Below, in pieces: positions 34,191 through 46,180 of a stretch of DNA of 64,000 nt. The DNA is taken from positions 814,008 through 878,007 of the forward strand of contig JAJVDF010000194.1 in NCBI GenBank assembly GCA_022410635.1, read 5' to 3'. The notes under the pieces were generated by a model that searched no databases, was not told where the DNA came from, and saw only the letters and a list, made by a program, of their open reading frames with translations. Origin of the DNA: Tretioscincus oriximinensis (lineage: Eukaryota; Chordata; Lepidosauria; Squamata; Gymnophthalmidae). The number at the start of each line of letters is the position of its first letter. Within the stretch, counting starts at the first letter, position 1. The position numbers were made by a program, and so were the translations under genes.

Positions 34191-35143
34191 GGGGGACTGG
34201 AAATAAACTCCCATCGTATAAGTAAACACAGANACCTTAGGGTTATTACTGTTGTTCCAAGCAGTCGTGGGAGCTAGCTTGGACACAAGGGAGATATCGT
34301 GGCACCTCTAGCCAAAAGGGTCGTTGATCTTAGGGGCCCTCAGGTAGTGGACATCACGTTCGGATACAATGTTGCTCTTCAGTCTTTGTTTTGAGCAAGA
34401 AATGTTACCTTCTTTGCAGTTTATTCTTGCAACTGAGTCCGTCCACTTACTCATTATTTCTTTTCTGGTTCAGGATTCTCCTCTTCATCTTCTGTTCAAG
34501 CTCAGCTCTCCAATGATGTATTTTTTNNAAAAAAAAAACACCCTCTGTGAGAACGCATAAAATATTGACCCCATCCAGACAAGTGGGTTAAATCCAGGAT
34601 TTATTTTAAATTCAAATTTCCCCGTTCACACTTCTGCCCCCTTATACCTCTCAGCCTGTGTTACTGTAGTAAGCATTTGTTTTGCAACTCCATGAAGTCA
34701 CCCTCCCAATTGGCTGCTCTTCCCTTCTTTTGTATGTCAGAGTTCTAAATTCTCACTCCCCCTTCTGCCTTGCATATGAACATTAAATGGGCTTTTTAAT
34801 GGACAAGTACAGATGCCCATTCTGAAGTTAGTACAATTCTACTATCTGTAATACCTGCAGCAATGAGGTTTAAACCTAGTGAATTACTTAATTTACATGA
34901 GAACATGAGTCGTATTCTTCATAAGGTAAACTACCACAGTGGAAGCAAAACCTCATCTCGATGGGGCCAAATTCTTAGGGAGGGTCCCATAACATTAATT
35001 ATAATACAATAAATCACAGGATCATTTCTATTTAAATTAGTGGTTTACTAGTAAATATATTTACATACTAATTCCCCTTATCTGTTTTTGAAAATATGCT
35101 TTAGAAATATTCCATAACAGCTATTCCATAAATTGAAAATGTA
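34191..35143. other. Intergenic sequence with a MITE family C fragment
   Basis: 34565-34630 (CCATCCAGACAAGTGGGTTA, then TTTATTTTAAATTCAAA) resembles 38318-38375, so the two are likely copies of one short element. The segment right after the LTR candidate (34190-34370) might be retroviral leader, but nothing proves it. Ns at 34233 and 34527-34528. Confidence 0.35.
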
Positions 35144-35425
35144 GTAGGAAGAGAATCTGGTTTTTATACCCCGTCCTTCTCATCCAAAGGGACTCAGAGT
35201 AGCTTACAAGGTTAATTTTCATCAAAAGATTTATTGGTTATTGGTGATACTCATTTATCTAGTTGAAATATAGGTGGCAAATCTAATTTCCTTCAGATAA
35301 CTGAGTTGGCTAGAACTGAAGGCAAGGAGAAGGTGCGCACACCCATCCACATCCAACACAGGGCCTCAAAACCAGATCTCTCAGTTGAAAAATTGACTCT
35401 TAGAGACTGTGCCATTTGTGCAATC
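35144..35425 (-). mobile_element. tRNA-derived SINE, copy 3 (diverged)
   Basis: Same order as the SINEs at 20427 and 21076: GGTTTTTATACCCCGTCC, AAAGGGACTCAGAGTAGC, GTTGGCTAGAACTGAAGG, AACACAGGGCCTCAAAACC. More diverged than either, so probably older. Confidence 0.6.
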
Positions 35426-35514
35426 TTTAAACCTCCTTCAGTTTAAAGGGTGCTAAAAAGAATGTAAATACAAAAAGAAGAATTAAATAACAAAAATTAA
35501 AGGGTGACTTAAGT

Positions 35515-35605
35515 GCACCATACCATAGTCTAAACTAGCATGTAGATGGCAGGCAGCTATTCCAAGGTATAGCCCAGAATAGGACTCAGTGGGGACAGGG
35601 CCTTA
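35515..35605. mobile_element. MITE family A, right half
   Basis: CATAGTCTAAACTAGCATGT, then GATGGCAGGC, then ATAGCCCAGAATAGGACTCA and GGACAGGGCC, matching the right half and end of the copy at 40312. Confidence 0.6.
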
Positions 35606-36082
35606 ATCTTTTTGGGGTGGGTAGTGGCTATTCTTTTAAACTGAAGGTGGTTTAAAGACTGGATGTTACAACAGAGCCAGAATTTAACAATCATTAGATA
35701 GCATTTAAGTGATTTAACAATAATAAGGCTTTGTATTATTAGAGTCTAGCAATAATAGCAGCCTATTTGCATACAACAGAGCTCTGCCTTTGCTGCTGCT
35801 AGCAGGAGGAGCAGAGGGCTCCAGTAGTCCCCTATACCTCTTGCTTTTGGATCCTCTCCAAGTTTTCATTGGCCTTGCTTTGCTTGGTTACTAAGGTTAT
35901 ATAAAAATGCTGTGTTACAAGGGGAACATCCAACCACTGTTATTACTGCTAATGTAAACAACAGAGGAAATGATAGGTTTTATTGGAAATTACCCATGTG
36001 GACATACATCTACCTATACATCTATTTTATTTTCACTGGAAGTAAAACTCCATAATGGGACTGAGTTCCTTCACAACTGTCA

Positions 36083-36098
36083 AGAAAGAAAGAAAGAA
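36083..36098 (+). repeat. (GAAA)n microsatellite
   Basis: Four GAAA units. Short simple repeat. Confidence 0.8.
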
Positions 36099-36414
36099 AT
36101 CAGTACTTTCAAAAGTATGAATAAAATCTTGTTGATTTTGTGTGAATATGTATGAAAGAGGGAGGAATGGAGGTAGGTAAAAAGAGTCAGAAGCCATAAA
36201 GGATGGAATACTTTATTATAAATTATAACTAGTTCTATTCATTAGATAGTCATATCACCCAATGTTGACTTGACGGCCACAACTTATAATGCAATAAATC
36301 ACAGGATGAAGTATAATGTTGCACAAAATGAAGTTCATAATTATGGCTGTCTCAACAAAGTGACTATTGGGCAACTGGTGTGATGCAGCAAAACTCTGAG
36401 GCATAAAATGGACA

Positions 36415-36600
36415 TCTTATTTATTATTTATTTATACTTATATCCCACCCTATACCCGAAGGTCTCAGGGCAGCCAAAACAGTAAAATATCACAACAAAA
36501 TTAAAACAGTATAAAACAATATTTAACAGTATGTCTTCCATATGCACTCTGTTGTTCTCATCTGCCCTGCCACTGAGCATCAGCATCCCTGCCTGTGCAA
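36415..36600 (-). mobile_element. L2 LINE 3' end fragment
   Basis: TTATTTATTTATACTTATAT, CCCACCCTATACCCGAAGGT and CTCAGGGCAGCC, then A-rich sequence: the L2 3' terminus in reverse, as at 43545. Confidence 0.65.
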
Positions 36601-36710
36601 NAAACTTCTTCATGCATAACCTTAATTTTTTTATATATCAGTCCATTATGTAGACTGTGTTGCATGCAATATTATGCATTTCAATGAACACATGGTCACA
36701 AATCTACTTT

Positions 36711-36854
36711 AGACCCTGGTCACACATCTACTTTAGTCCTGGAAAATGAGCTTAATTCATCCCCCTCCCCCGACTAAATCAAGATGTGTGTATAATAGAT
36801 TAAGCTCATTCTCCAGAACTGAAGAATATTCAAATATATCTATGACCAGAGCCC
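36711..36854. repeat. Fold-back element, about 144 bp
   Basis: The left arm CCCTGGTCACACATCTACTT and ATGAGCTTAAT pairs with the right arm ATTAAGCTCAT and TATGACCAGAG. The loop is C-rich (36760-36775). Probably an old nonautonomous transposon. Confidence 0.5.
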
Positions 36855-39150
36855 AAGTTTAAGAACGTAGAACATATTGTAGGCCTGCAGTCTGCAAACT
36901 AGTGCAGATTAAATGAGGTCTTAGGCTGAGCCTACCAGAACCAGCATCTAGCATGCAGGGGGCAGCCCCTCTTCTGGAAGATAATCTGGACTATACTAAA
37001 GCCCAGTGCAAAAAAGGCCTAAATTGCACATATTATAAGCCAATAAAGAGCTACATTCTTAATGGTTAGCATAACATAACATGGGCAGACAAGTAAGGAA
37101 AATTGAAGGAAGTTGGCTGATAGTGGCTCCAGTATTTAGAGAGAATATTAATTGGGGTTTACTTTGGCACATGGACTCAGTATTTTGCTCCTGTCTTGTG
37201 GCTAGTAGTTTTGATCAAAGCAAAGAATAACAAGAGGTTGCTCTTTCCGATATATGCTTTTATAATGGTTTCTGTAATGATCTCAACTCCTTTGTGGTCC
37301 CTGAACGCCATGCTGGAGGAAGAACAAATTTCTTCCTAGTCCCAAATAGGCAACATAGTATAGGTTATCTTATGCTGTTGATGTAGGAGCATGAAAGTGA
37401 AGTTTACCCAAGCTTCCACTAAAAGAGAAGAATTATTTGTGCATTAGCAACAATTGACTCTGCCACAAATTCCTTCTTCATAGAGGGATGTGGAAGTCTT
37501 CCTGGGCTTTTGATGCTCCTAAATAACTAGAACCTCATATTCTCAAGGGAAAATGGTGGTGATGATAATGGTCTTGAGGTGATCTTTTTGACTTCTCATC
37601 TGGTTTATTTAATAATAGTCTTGAGACTGGGGCCACATCTGCCTGTGACGGTGGGAATGCTGCTTACTCTCAACAGTATAGGAAGAAAATGGTGCCATAC
37701 TGTGCTCTTCTGACTGCAGATCTGGGTGTCCTAGCAGTAGCCAGGCACACATTGCCTATGGAAAATTCCAGAGCTATCACATTGTGAGGTCACAATCTAC
37801 TGTAGATATGGCTCTAAAATGAGGAGAGGTATTTTTTCTTTGAACTCATTCTGTTTCAAATACTGAAACAGTTCACTTTCCATTAATAACTATTTTATTC
37901 CTGTGGCAGCCTATCAAAATCCTTTCTTTCCCAATCAGATGTATTTGACAATAGTAGAAACAATAAAATGTAGCATTTTTATCTAAAACAAAAAATTGGA
38001 TATGGATTTTTTTCTGTCATCCCCTGTACGTAAAGTAATGAATCAAGTTCCCCTTCCCAGTTTATTCTTACAATAACCTTGTGAGGTATTATATGCTGAA
38101 AAACAGAGACTTTTGTGTCATTTAACTGGCAAATAAACGCTGAACTTGGTTCCTTTTATAATGGATTGAATTGCATCGTTTGTTTTGATGCTGTTCACTT
38201 TAAACTGGACCATGTCATGTTTAAAAGGGACTAGGTCAGGTGTGGCAAGGATGTTTGATTACATACAAAATAGTTTGATAGAATCTTCTCCAAATCAGTC
38301 TTAACTGCAACCGAGGAACCCTCCAGACAATCTGTTTAATTCCAGAATTTATTTTAAATTTAAAATAGTTCATTTGCGGGTTCTTCCCTATTTTTAATAC
38401 CAGTATTCCTGTTGCATTGCCTTGTATTCCTGTTGCATCCTATGTCCAATAATTCATTGCTGCACTCAGCTTGCTACAATCCCTAACATTTTCAGTGAGC
38501 CAAGAACCTTGANGTCTCATGATAGCTACCATTTTCCTGCAACAGAACACCATATGAAGGCATTTATAGTGGATATAAAAAGCAGCCCTCTATGAAATCT
38601 GTAAAAAGGTGTGCCTGGAAAACCTGGAGCAATGTGACTTTTTAGGGCTGGATTGCTGAAACTGAGCAGGTGAGGTGGATTTTTCATGATGCTCCTACCA
38701 TAACTGTGGAAAAACCTCAACTGGAAGAGGCCTGAAATTTAATAGTGCAATTGCACAATTTGTGGTTGCAGCAGCAACAGAAAACACTCAACATTTATGA
38801 ACTTGCCATGGCTGATCTAGAATTAAGTCTGGAGTCATTCACATACTTCTAGTCCAATTTCAGTAATGGAGAACTAGAATAAACAAGGAAAAAAATAATT
38901 CCTCCCGTCTCCTCTTGACGTAGTCCGGTTCCTTAGGACTAAAAATATATGTCTGACCTTAGTCAAATGTGTTCTAACTGGTTCTAGATCACACCAAATT
39001 ACATCTTCTATACAACATTCTAACTTGGTTGGGCCTGTGGGAAAGACATCATCTTGTAAATAATGATAGAAATATCCAAACACAATAAGACTAGGTTATT
39101 TATTTGTTTACTAATATTTGAATAGTACCACAAGCTCAATTCTAATCACA
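36855..39150. other. Intergenic sequence, few recognisable features
   Basis: A degenerate family A-like patch may lie at 36918-37020 and a family C-like patch at 38318-38375. No gene was recognised. Confidence 0.35.
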
Positions 39151-39320
39151 GGCTCTTTCTGCACTGGGCCTTGTTCTGGGATATATTTTGGTAGGGACCT
39201 GGTATTTGCTTAAAACTATAGCAGATTCCATATGGAACTGGCATAGTTTGCACTAGCATACAGATACAAAAAGCCTACTCCAAGATATATCCCAGAATAA
39301 TACTTACTGCAGAAAGGGCC
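39151..39320. mobile_element. MITE family A, full-length copy
   Basis: The left end GGCTCTTTCTGCACTGGGCC and reverse-complemented right end GGCCCTTTCTGCAGTAAGTA share TTCTGGGATATAT inside. About 170 bp, no coding capacity. Confidence 0.7.
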
Positions 39321-40311
39321 AAAGATTGTACCATTCCTAGTGTTTCTGAAAATTATGGGAGTTGTATTCGAAGTACTTCATGATGGTTTGGAGCAGTTAC
39401 TTAAAAAGTACATAACCCAATAGCTCCCTTAAACACATCCCAGCTAAAAACTCTTCATTGTTACTCTAGTAGAAGTGAAGGATAATGATGGAATACAGGC
39501 CTTGAGCTCAGATTTTTTTCTCCCTTTTGTTTTCATATAAAAAGTAATTTTGCCTGAATCTATTCACAATCGGTTTCAGGAGCAAGGGGAGTTTCCCACA
39601 GCAATGTTGTTGATTCTATTTCAGTACGGTTTCAAAATTATGATTATAGTTTTATGTGCACAAGCCTGGGGATGAATCTTATTAAATGAGAGTAGCATAT
39701 ATTGCAAAACCATATGTGGTGGATGATGATCAATTAGTTTTAGATTGAATAGTTTTATTTGCACCACCACACTGGGACTCCAGTGTGGGGTGATATAAAA
39801 GTGAAATAAATAAGTAAATATAGTTAAAATAATGAGCCATTTCTGTTCGTATACAATCTATAAATGAGTATAAATGTGCTGTGCTGTTAAAATATAATCA
39901 GTGGCATTTTCTAGATTATTTAAGTTTAATTTGTCCATTTTAGCTGAAAGGTACACAAAAGCTGTCTATTTAACTGAGTGGGAGTTTGAAACTATTTTCT
40001 CTGGCTTGAACTTCTGTATTTTATACCATATAATCTGGACTTCATTAAATATAAGGCATATAGGCTTCCCCTCCACCTTGTGTGGGTGGGCATGCCTGGA
40101 GACAAAAAAGGCAGTTTGGAATGTAAATCCTTGGAAGCAATTTTTCGCTTTCTAATTTATTGTTAATTAAGAGTTGTATTGCAAGTGCTGATAATGGAAG
40201 TGTCTTTTTTCGGGTGAGGTTCTTCCAGTGGACCACTTATTTGTCTTTCTTTTTCTGAAGGCCCCCCCAAAGAACCATGGAACTGCTTAGGACAGCATGA
40301 TAAATGATAAA
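39321..40311. other. Intergenic sequence with small transposon-end remnants
   Basis: ATTATGGGAGTTGTATTCGA near 39352 resembles a common squamate DNA-transposon end, and 39780-39830 ends in an L2-like GATATAAAAGTGAAATAAAT. No gene was recognised. Confidence 0.35.
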
Positions 40312-40464
40312 GGCCCTGTCCCAACAGAGCCTTGTTCTGGGTTACATCTCAGGATAGAACTTGGCCACCCAAGTTCAGGGCCCGCCCTAGGCTACACTAG
40401 CATGTAGATGGAAGGCTCCTGTTCTGAGAGATAGCCCAGAATAAGGCTCCATTGGGACAGGGCC
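40312..40464. mobile_element. MITE family A, best-preserved copy
   Basis: 153 bp. The ends GGCCCTGTCCCAACAGAGCC and, reverse complemented, GGCCCTGTCCCAATGGAGCC are nearly identical inverted repeats and continue into CTTGTTCTGGG / CTTATTCTGGG. The flanking bases are A-rich on both sides, so a 2-3 bp duplication cannot be settled. Confidence 0.8.
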
Positions 40465-40649
40465 AAATTGCCCAAACATGCCTCTCTTTTGCTTCAGTTG
40501 AAGGAAATATCTGTTGGATCATTAAACTTTCCATCAAATGAAGGAAAGGATGAGTTAAACTACAATGATTTAAAAGCTATAATATTCCAAAGCATCTAAA
40601 CCAGGTAAGTCAATTTGCCTAATTTAAAACCACATGAGTATCTTCAGTT

Positions 40650-40970
40650 GCAATGGTTTGGTGATTTTACTCAAAGTGGGGTCATAATGTCTACTTGGCC
40701 AATTGGAAAAACTATTCAGGTGGAGTACCACAAGGATCTGTCTTGAGCCTGGTGCTTTTCAGTATGTTTACAAATTATTTGAATGAGAGAATTAAGGGAA
40801 AACTGATCACATTTGCTGATGACACAAAACCAGAAGTGACTGCAAACACTAGGGAAGTGAGGGGGGATTCAAAATGATGCAAACAAGTACAGTATGAGCA
40901 GTGAGTTAAACTAAAAGAATGGTATTTTATGAGAAGAAATGCACAGTCATATACCTCGGCAAGAAAAGTT
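40650..40970 (+). mobile_element. CR1 LINE reverse-transcriptase fragment (FADD motif)
   Basis: The frame at 40695-40877 contains GVPQGSVLSLVLFSMF and LITFADDTK, the standard reverse-transcriptase 'GVPQGS' block and the catalytic FADD box of CR1-type LINEs. The segment between them is intact in this frame; the rest is truncated, so this is a dead copy. Confidence 0.75.
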
Positions 40971-40974
40971 GGCT

Positions 40975-41578
40975 GGACCCATGAACAGATTCAATCAAAG
41001 AACCCTTTATATAGATTGGAAATTGGGAAGAGATTACAGGGGAACTTACAAATATACTCCAGGTAAATATTCCTGTTGTGAAAGAGGTCCTTATAGGAAA
41101 TAAGACAGATAGGGAGGAAAAATATATATATACTTAAGCAAGGGATAAGGGCAGCCCATATTCAGATAGCAAGAGGATGGAAGGACAAAGATAAATGGAC
41201 CCAGGAAGCCTGGTACGATTATATGGCAGAAACTGTACTCTTTGGCTTTTTAAGGGAAAGAAGGCTAAAAAGATTGGGAATTTTATCCCATCCAACATGG
41301 GAGGTAAAGTGGAGGGCCTTCATTTCCCATGTGATATTTCATAAGATGTATTCACCCACGGCATTTATAATATACTGGATTTTGGATTTGAAAAGATTTA
41401 CTTAAGAATTTGTTGGATATCCTCAAGTAGGGGGGGAGGGCAGGGGAGCACTCTTTGGTGTGGTGGTGGTATTTCCTTTTATTGTATGACATGCAATGAG
41501 TGATGGTTGGTTTCAGCATATATATGTGTGTAATTATATGTCATACTTATATATACCAATAAAAATTTACTTAAAATA
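40975..41578 (+). mobile_element. L1-type LINE 3' end
   Basis: A plus-strand frame near 41130-41405 (IQIARGWKDKDKW, EAWYDYMAE, WEVKWRAFI) resembles the C-terminal end of the L1 second reading frame. A 3' UTR follows, with a G-rich patch at 41431-41445 and AATAAA at 41558-41563. It ends at an AT-rich tail leading into the (GATA)n run. 5'-truncated, as usual for L1. Confidence 0.65.
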
Positions 41579-41579
41579 T

Positions 41580-41607
41580 ATATAGATAGATAGATAGATA
41601 GATAGAT
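41580..41607 (+). repeat. (GATA)n microsatellite
   Basis: About six GATA units at the 3' tail of the L1 copy, probably seeded by its tail. Confidence 0.85.
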
Positions 41608-42224
41608 TGGAAAAAGGTTGCTTGAAGAATGGCCTCAAGAGGTGGTCCTCAGCTGGGTGGCTGAGCAGTTGAACTGATCTGAAATGCCAGAAGAATCGGG
41701 GAAATGCAGTAATTTAATTGAATATGATTACATTCATTTTTTTTTCTTAAGGTGAAGCAGCACGACACCATCTCTTTTGTTCTGTTAATGATTATGAGAA
41801 CCTTTCTCAATGGTCAACCAAGTGAGGTTAGTCATTTAATCTCATGTGTGTGTTTTGAATGATGTCATAGGATTTTAATGATGCTGTAACCTTTTAAAGT
41901 ATTGAACCCTCATGCTATTTTAGCATGATAGGAGTCAAAAGATGATAATGTTCTGTATTTCCTTTTTCCAGAATTTGGATAAATTCCTTTTTTTGGTTTA
42001 AATTTCCAGATAGTTTAGGTGGTTGTCACTGCTTTTTGTGTCAAGCTCTCTTCACATTGGGACTTATTCTAGGGTATATTTATTGAGTACTTTATTCAGG
42101 AATATCCATGTTAAGATTTTAGAATATCCAAATGCAGTGGCATAAGTAAGCATTATCTTTTGGGGAGATTTCTTTTCTTTAATCTCATAAACACATAACA
42201 AAACTCTGAATGGCATCCTTATTT
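41608..42224. other. Intergenic sequence, nothing firm
   Basis: A weak family A-like phrase occurs near 42056 (CATTGGGACTTATTCTAGGG). No gene was recognised. Confidence 0.35.
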
Positions 42225-42610
42225 AGTTTAGCTTTTGTGCCCCACCTTACACTTGAATGTCCAAAATGAGTTACCCGAGTAAAAAGATGAAATATGCAAT
42301 CGTTATGCAAAATTAAGATACATTATAAAAATAATTCTTCCACTCTGCAACAATATCTCCTAATTAACTATCAGAGGCCTGAATGAAGAGACATGTTTTA
42401 ACCAGGTATTGAAAACTATATTATGTTAGCATCTTGTATACCTCCTTATACTAGGAGGTTGTTCCAAAGTTTGAGGGGCACTATAGAAGTTCTTGTATAT
42501 CTGAGGCTAACAGAACTACAAGAAAGCCCTCATGTCTTGTTGGGGCAGGTTTATAGGTGAAATGATGTCCCTCGAAACATTTAGAGCTCAAACCATTAAG
42601 GAATTAAACG
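42225..42610 (-). mobile_element. Degenerate L2-like LINE 3' fragment
   Basis: CCCCACCTTACACTTGAATG, then A-rich sequence, then GTTTTAACCAGGTATTGAAA and GAGCTCAAACCATTAAGGAA follow the order of the L2 3' UTR. Strongly diverged. Confidence 0.45.
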
Positions 42611-43540
42611 TTGTTGTCAACACAAATAGCTGTGAATTAGTATCTAATGCAATTCCTTTAAAACTAGCTTAAAAGGCATCTGTTCAGATGTTACTGACAG
42701 TATGTTATGTACTAATTTCATCCTCCATACTATCTTCATGAGTAGCCCTAAGTAGGGTGTATTACAGAAATTTGGTGTTAATAATTACAGATCAAACTTT
42801 CTGGTCCTATTGTTGTTGTCATTATAGGGCCTTTCATGCACTGGAAAACAGACATGACATCTGTCTAAGCTTGCCCTCAAAAGGTTCTGTAATGGCAACA
42901 ACCACAAGAGCAATATGATTGATTACAACCAGGACTATTAGTGAATGAACTTAACTGTTCTGGGCTTTTAAACCATATTAGCATACATCTAGCATCTGTT
43001 TAGCACATCCCTGTCCTGTACTGCCTAAATATAAAATGTGAATAATACAGTAACACAAACAAACATAATGTAGCACGTAGGATCTTAGGAGTACATCCTT
43101 ACAAAGGCTCCACTTATGCCGTCCCATGCAGAATCCTTTCAGTCATTTTAGCATATGATATGTTTGATCAAATTACAGAACATAACGGGCAGCTGGAAAC
43201 AAGTTGAAGACAAGGCAGAATCATGATTAATCTAGGGACTTCTAACTTATACAAAATATTTTTCCCATTAAAATATTATTTTCTTAACAACTACCTTGGG
43301 AATGTTTCCAGACGTTGTACAAACATGACTACTGCAGGCCACCTTTCCTGGAGAAAGGACTCTGGTTTCAGAGAACATTAGTGAGCATGCCCTCATGGCA
43401 GGACAAGAACATGGTGTGAATTGTTGTTAAATCTTCAGGGCCTTTCCTACATCTAGTTCTGATGTATTAGTATTGAAGCTGCTGCCCAAGCATCTGGCAC
43501 TCATCAGTGCCTATGGGAAGGCTTCATTCTCAGCAGAAAA
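42611..43540. other. Intergenic sequence, nothing recognised
   Basis: No supported feature. Confidence 0.4.
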
Positions 43541-43544
43541 TTTA

Positions 43545-44835
43545 TTTATTTATTTATTGTACTTATACCCTGCCCTACACCCTAAGGTCTCAGGGTGCCC
43601 AACCATAAAACAACAATGCAAAATTGACATAATTAAAAATAGTATAAAACAATATCTAAATGCGGGAAGAAAGATGACATTTCTTCAGCGAAAGGCCAGG
43701 TGAAAGAGGTGCATCTTCAAAGATATTCTAAAAGAATACAATGATGGTGAATGACATACCTTGAGGGCGAGCAACCACCAAGAAGGCCCTACTCTGATTT
43801 CTCACTCCACTGGCTATTGAAAGGAGTGGTACAACCAGGAGGGTCTTCCCTGCAATCTTAAGGCACAGCTAGCAGGTTGGTTCCTTTAGATATTTGGTGC
43901 CCAAGTTATTTAGGTTAGAATTAATACCTTGGACTGAGCTCACTAGCAAACTGGTAGACAGTGCAGCTCTTTCAAGACCAGCATAATGTGTGTTTGGCCA
44001 GTTGTTCCGATCAGCAGTCCTAGCTGCTGTATTCTGCACCAGCTGCAGCTTCCAAACCATTTTCAAGGGCAGCCCAATATGGAGCACATTACAGTAGTCC
44101 AATCTGGAAGTTACCATAGCATGGATTACTGTGGCTAAATCATCCCTGTTCAGGAGTGGCTGTAATTAGTGAACCATATGTAACAGGTAGTAGGCCACTG
44201 TCTCCAACTAGTTTTCAAGTGTCTGTGCGGAGCCCAAAAGCACCCCCAGATTTTGCACCCATCCATTATGATGCAATTTTACCCTGTCAAGGAAAGGATG
44301 CCTCCCCACTTTATGAACCCGGGATCCTTCAACACATAGCACCTCCATCTTGTCTGGATTCAGCTTCTATTTATTGCCCCCATCACTGCTCCCAGAAACC
44401 TGTCAAACACTTCAACTGACTCTCCTGATTCCGATGGAATAAAGAGATAGAGTTGAGTGTCACCTGCATATTGATGACACTTCAGTCCAAATCTCCTGAT
44501 GACCTCTCCCAGCGGCTTCATATAGATGTTGAACAGTATGGGAGAGGACGGACCCCTGAGGACCCCCACAAGTGAGTTTCCAGAGTGTTGAGCAAGAGTC
44601 CTCCACCACCACTCTCTGGAAGTGGCCTTGGAGATAGGAGTGAAACACTGCAATGCATTGCCATCAACTCCTAAACCCGTTAGCCTCTAACTAAGCTCTA
44701 AACCCCTAAACCAGGATACCATGGTCAATGGTATCAAAAGCTACTGTCCAGAAGAATCAATAGAGTTGCATCGCCTCCATCCCTCTCCTGGAGTAGGTCA
44801 TCAACCAGGGTGACCAAGGTGGTTGGAGGGAGTCG
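43545..44835 (-). mobile_element. L2 LINE, about 1.3 kb, reverse-transcriptase end to 3' tail
   Basis: On the minus strand the frames read SRLDYCNVLHIGLPLKMVW (written here as ASRLDYCN-type; 'TSRLDYCNV' at 44111), QLVQNTAAR, and upstream FNIYMKPLGEVIRRFGLK and HQYAGDTQLYL. These are the distal reverse-transcriptase blocks of L2; the YADDTQ catalytic box appears as YAGDTQ, losing one of the two aspartates. The 3' end is TTTATTTATTTATT with the CCCTAAGGTCTCAGGG block at 43580. Frameshifts are present; the copy is dead. Confidence 0.8.
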
Positions 44836-44965
44836 AGAACAGGTGAAGATTTTGCCTTGTTTCAGACTTCCCAGGAGCAATTGATGGAGCACTGTATGAG
44901 TCAGAATGCTGCACTAGAGGAGCCCCAGCCTGATTCAGCAGGGCTCCTCTTATGTTCTTATATTT
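44836..44965 (+). mobile_element. CR1 3' end fragment
   Basis: GAACAGGTGAAGATTTTGCC, then AATGCTGCACTAGAGG, then CTGATTCAGCAGGGCTCCTC and TTATGTTCTTAT, the plus-sense CR1 3' terminus including one octamer-like unit. It abuts the L2 copy. Confidence 0.7.
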
Positions 44966-46180
44966 GATGCTGGTTGAAACACATCTGGTTGTATTCAGTC
45001 AAGCAAATTAGTGACCAACCCAATTGCACCCAACGTGGACATTCCTTTATATTTTTACATTATTATTTACTATTTGGATTTTATGTTCCAGAAGGTTGGA
45101 TTAAAATTTTAATCTATATGTGATACACCATTTTATGTTTTGCAATATTGGCAACTTTTTGTCACTTTTTAAAAAACTTTTGTTGTTTTATTAGGGACAA
45201 TCCCATGAAAACATTTTAAATAGAGGGTTAAGGGTTCAAAAAGTGTGCTTCCTATTTGTAGTTTGGAGTGGCCCAGTCCCATCTACACATAAAACCCAGC
45301 TTCACTGTGCATACAAAATAGATGCTACTCAAGAATCAGGGATCTAGAAAAGTGTAATTATAAAATAAATCTCAAAATGTTTACAAGCAATAGAAACGGC
45401 TGATCTCATATCTATTTCAGAATTCTATCTAACATCCTTTCAAAGTTCGTCTGCAAATGAAGACGATTCATTTATTAAGATGATGAATGATTATGGTAAG
45501 TTTTTAAAAAANTATCAATGAAGTATTTGGGTTAACTTTGCAATAAGAAGAAGCAAAACGATAAGCTGACAGCCTGAGCTCCTGTTTTTTCAGTTGTCTT
45601 CATTCTTCCACATCCATAATTAGGCAGAATTCCGACAAGCTACATTCCTTATCATATAAAGTTAACCACTATACTAATGTAATTCCTGAGCTATGAGAAA
45701 ATGTTTCCTTTGGTTTACAGGTAGTTTAGCATTGGAAATTCCAGCAGAGGTTGCGAGATATCACTGTTTGTTCTGATAAGGAGCAATACATTTGTCTTTA
45801 TTTTCTGTCTGGGTAAAATATATCTCTGAAGCTCCTGCCCTCCCATTGTTGCTATCAAAAGCACATGAGGGTTTAGGAGCACAACGATATTGACTCTGCC
45901 CCATGTGTTTACAGTTTTTGCGATACACCTGAAGAAAACCTCCTTGCCCAACAATATTCCTTAGCTGATATTTTTCGAAATTGCCATGCTTGCAGCCAGG
46001 GAGGCAAGAAGACATCCTGTGTGCCACTTCTTAACAGGATTATGTCAGGAACAGCGTCTGGAGAAGCATGCTTAATTTTTATTTCCTGGAAATAAATACT
46101 GAGCATGCACAGAATCACTGGCTGTCTAAAAACAAATCTCCCCCTTGCAAAATGAACAACCACAAAACAGCAGAATCTGA
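44966..46180. other. Intergenic sequence, nothing recognised
   Basis: Three overlapping minus-strand frames at 45715-46163 carry no recognisable motif. N at about 45512. Confidence 0.4.

Noticed and set aside
36083..36098. Short regular repeats as a CRISPR array
   Set aside because: These and other tandem runs are simple microsatellites without spacers, in a vertebrate genome.
43869..44653. Reverse-transcriptase-like frames as host genes
   Set aside because: They are frameshifted L2 LINE fragments with a damaged catalytic box.
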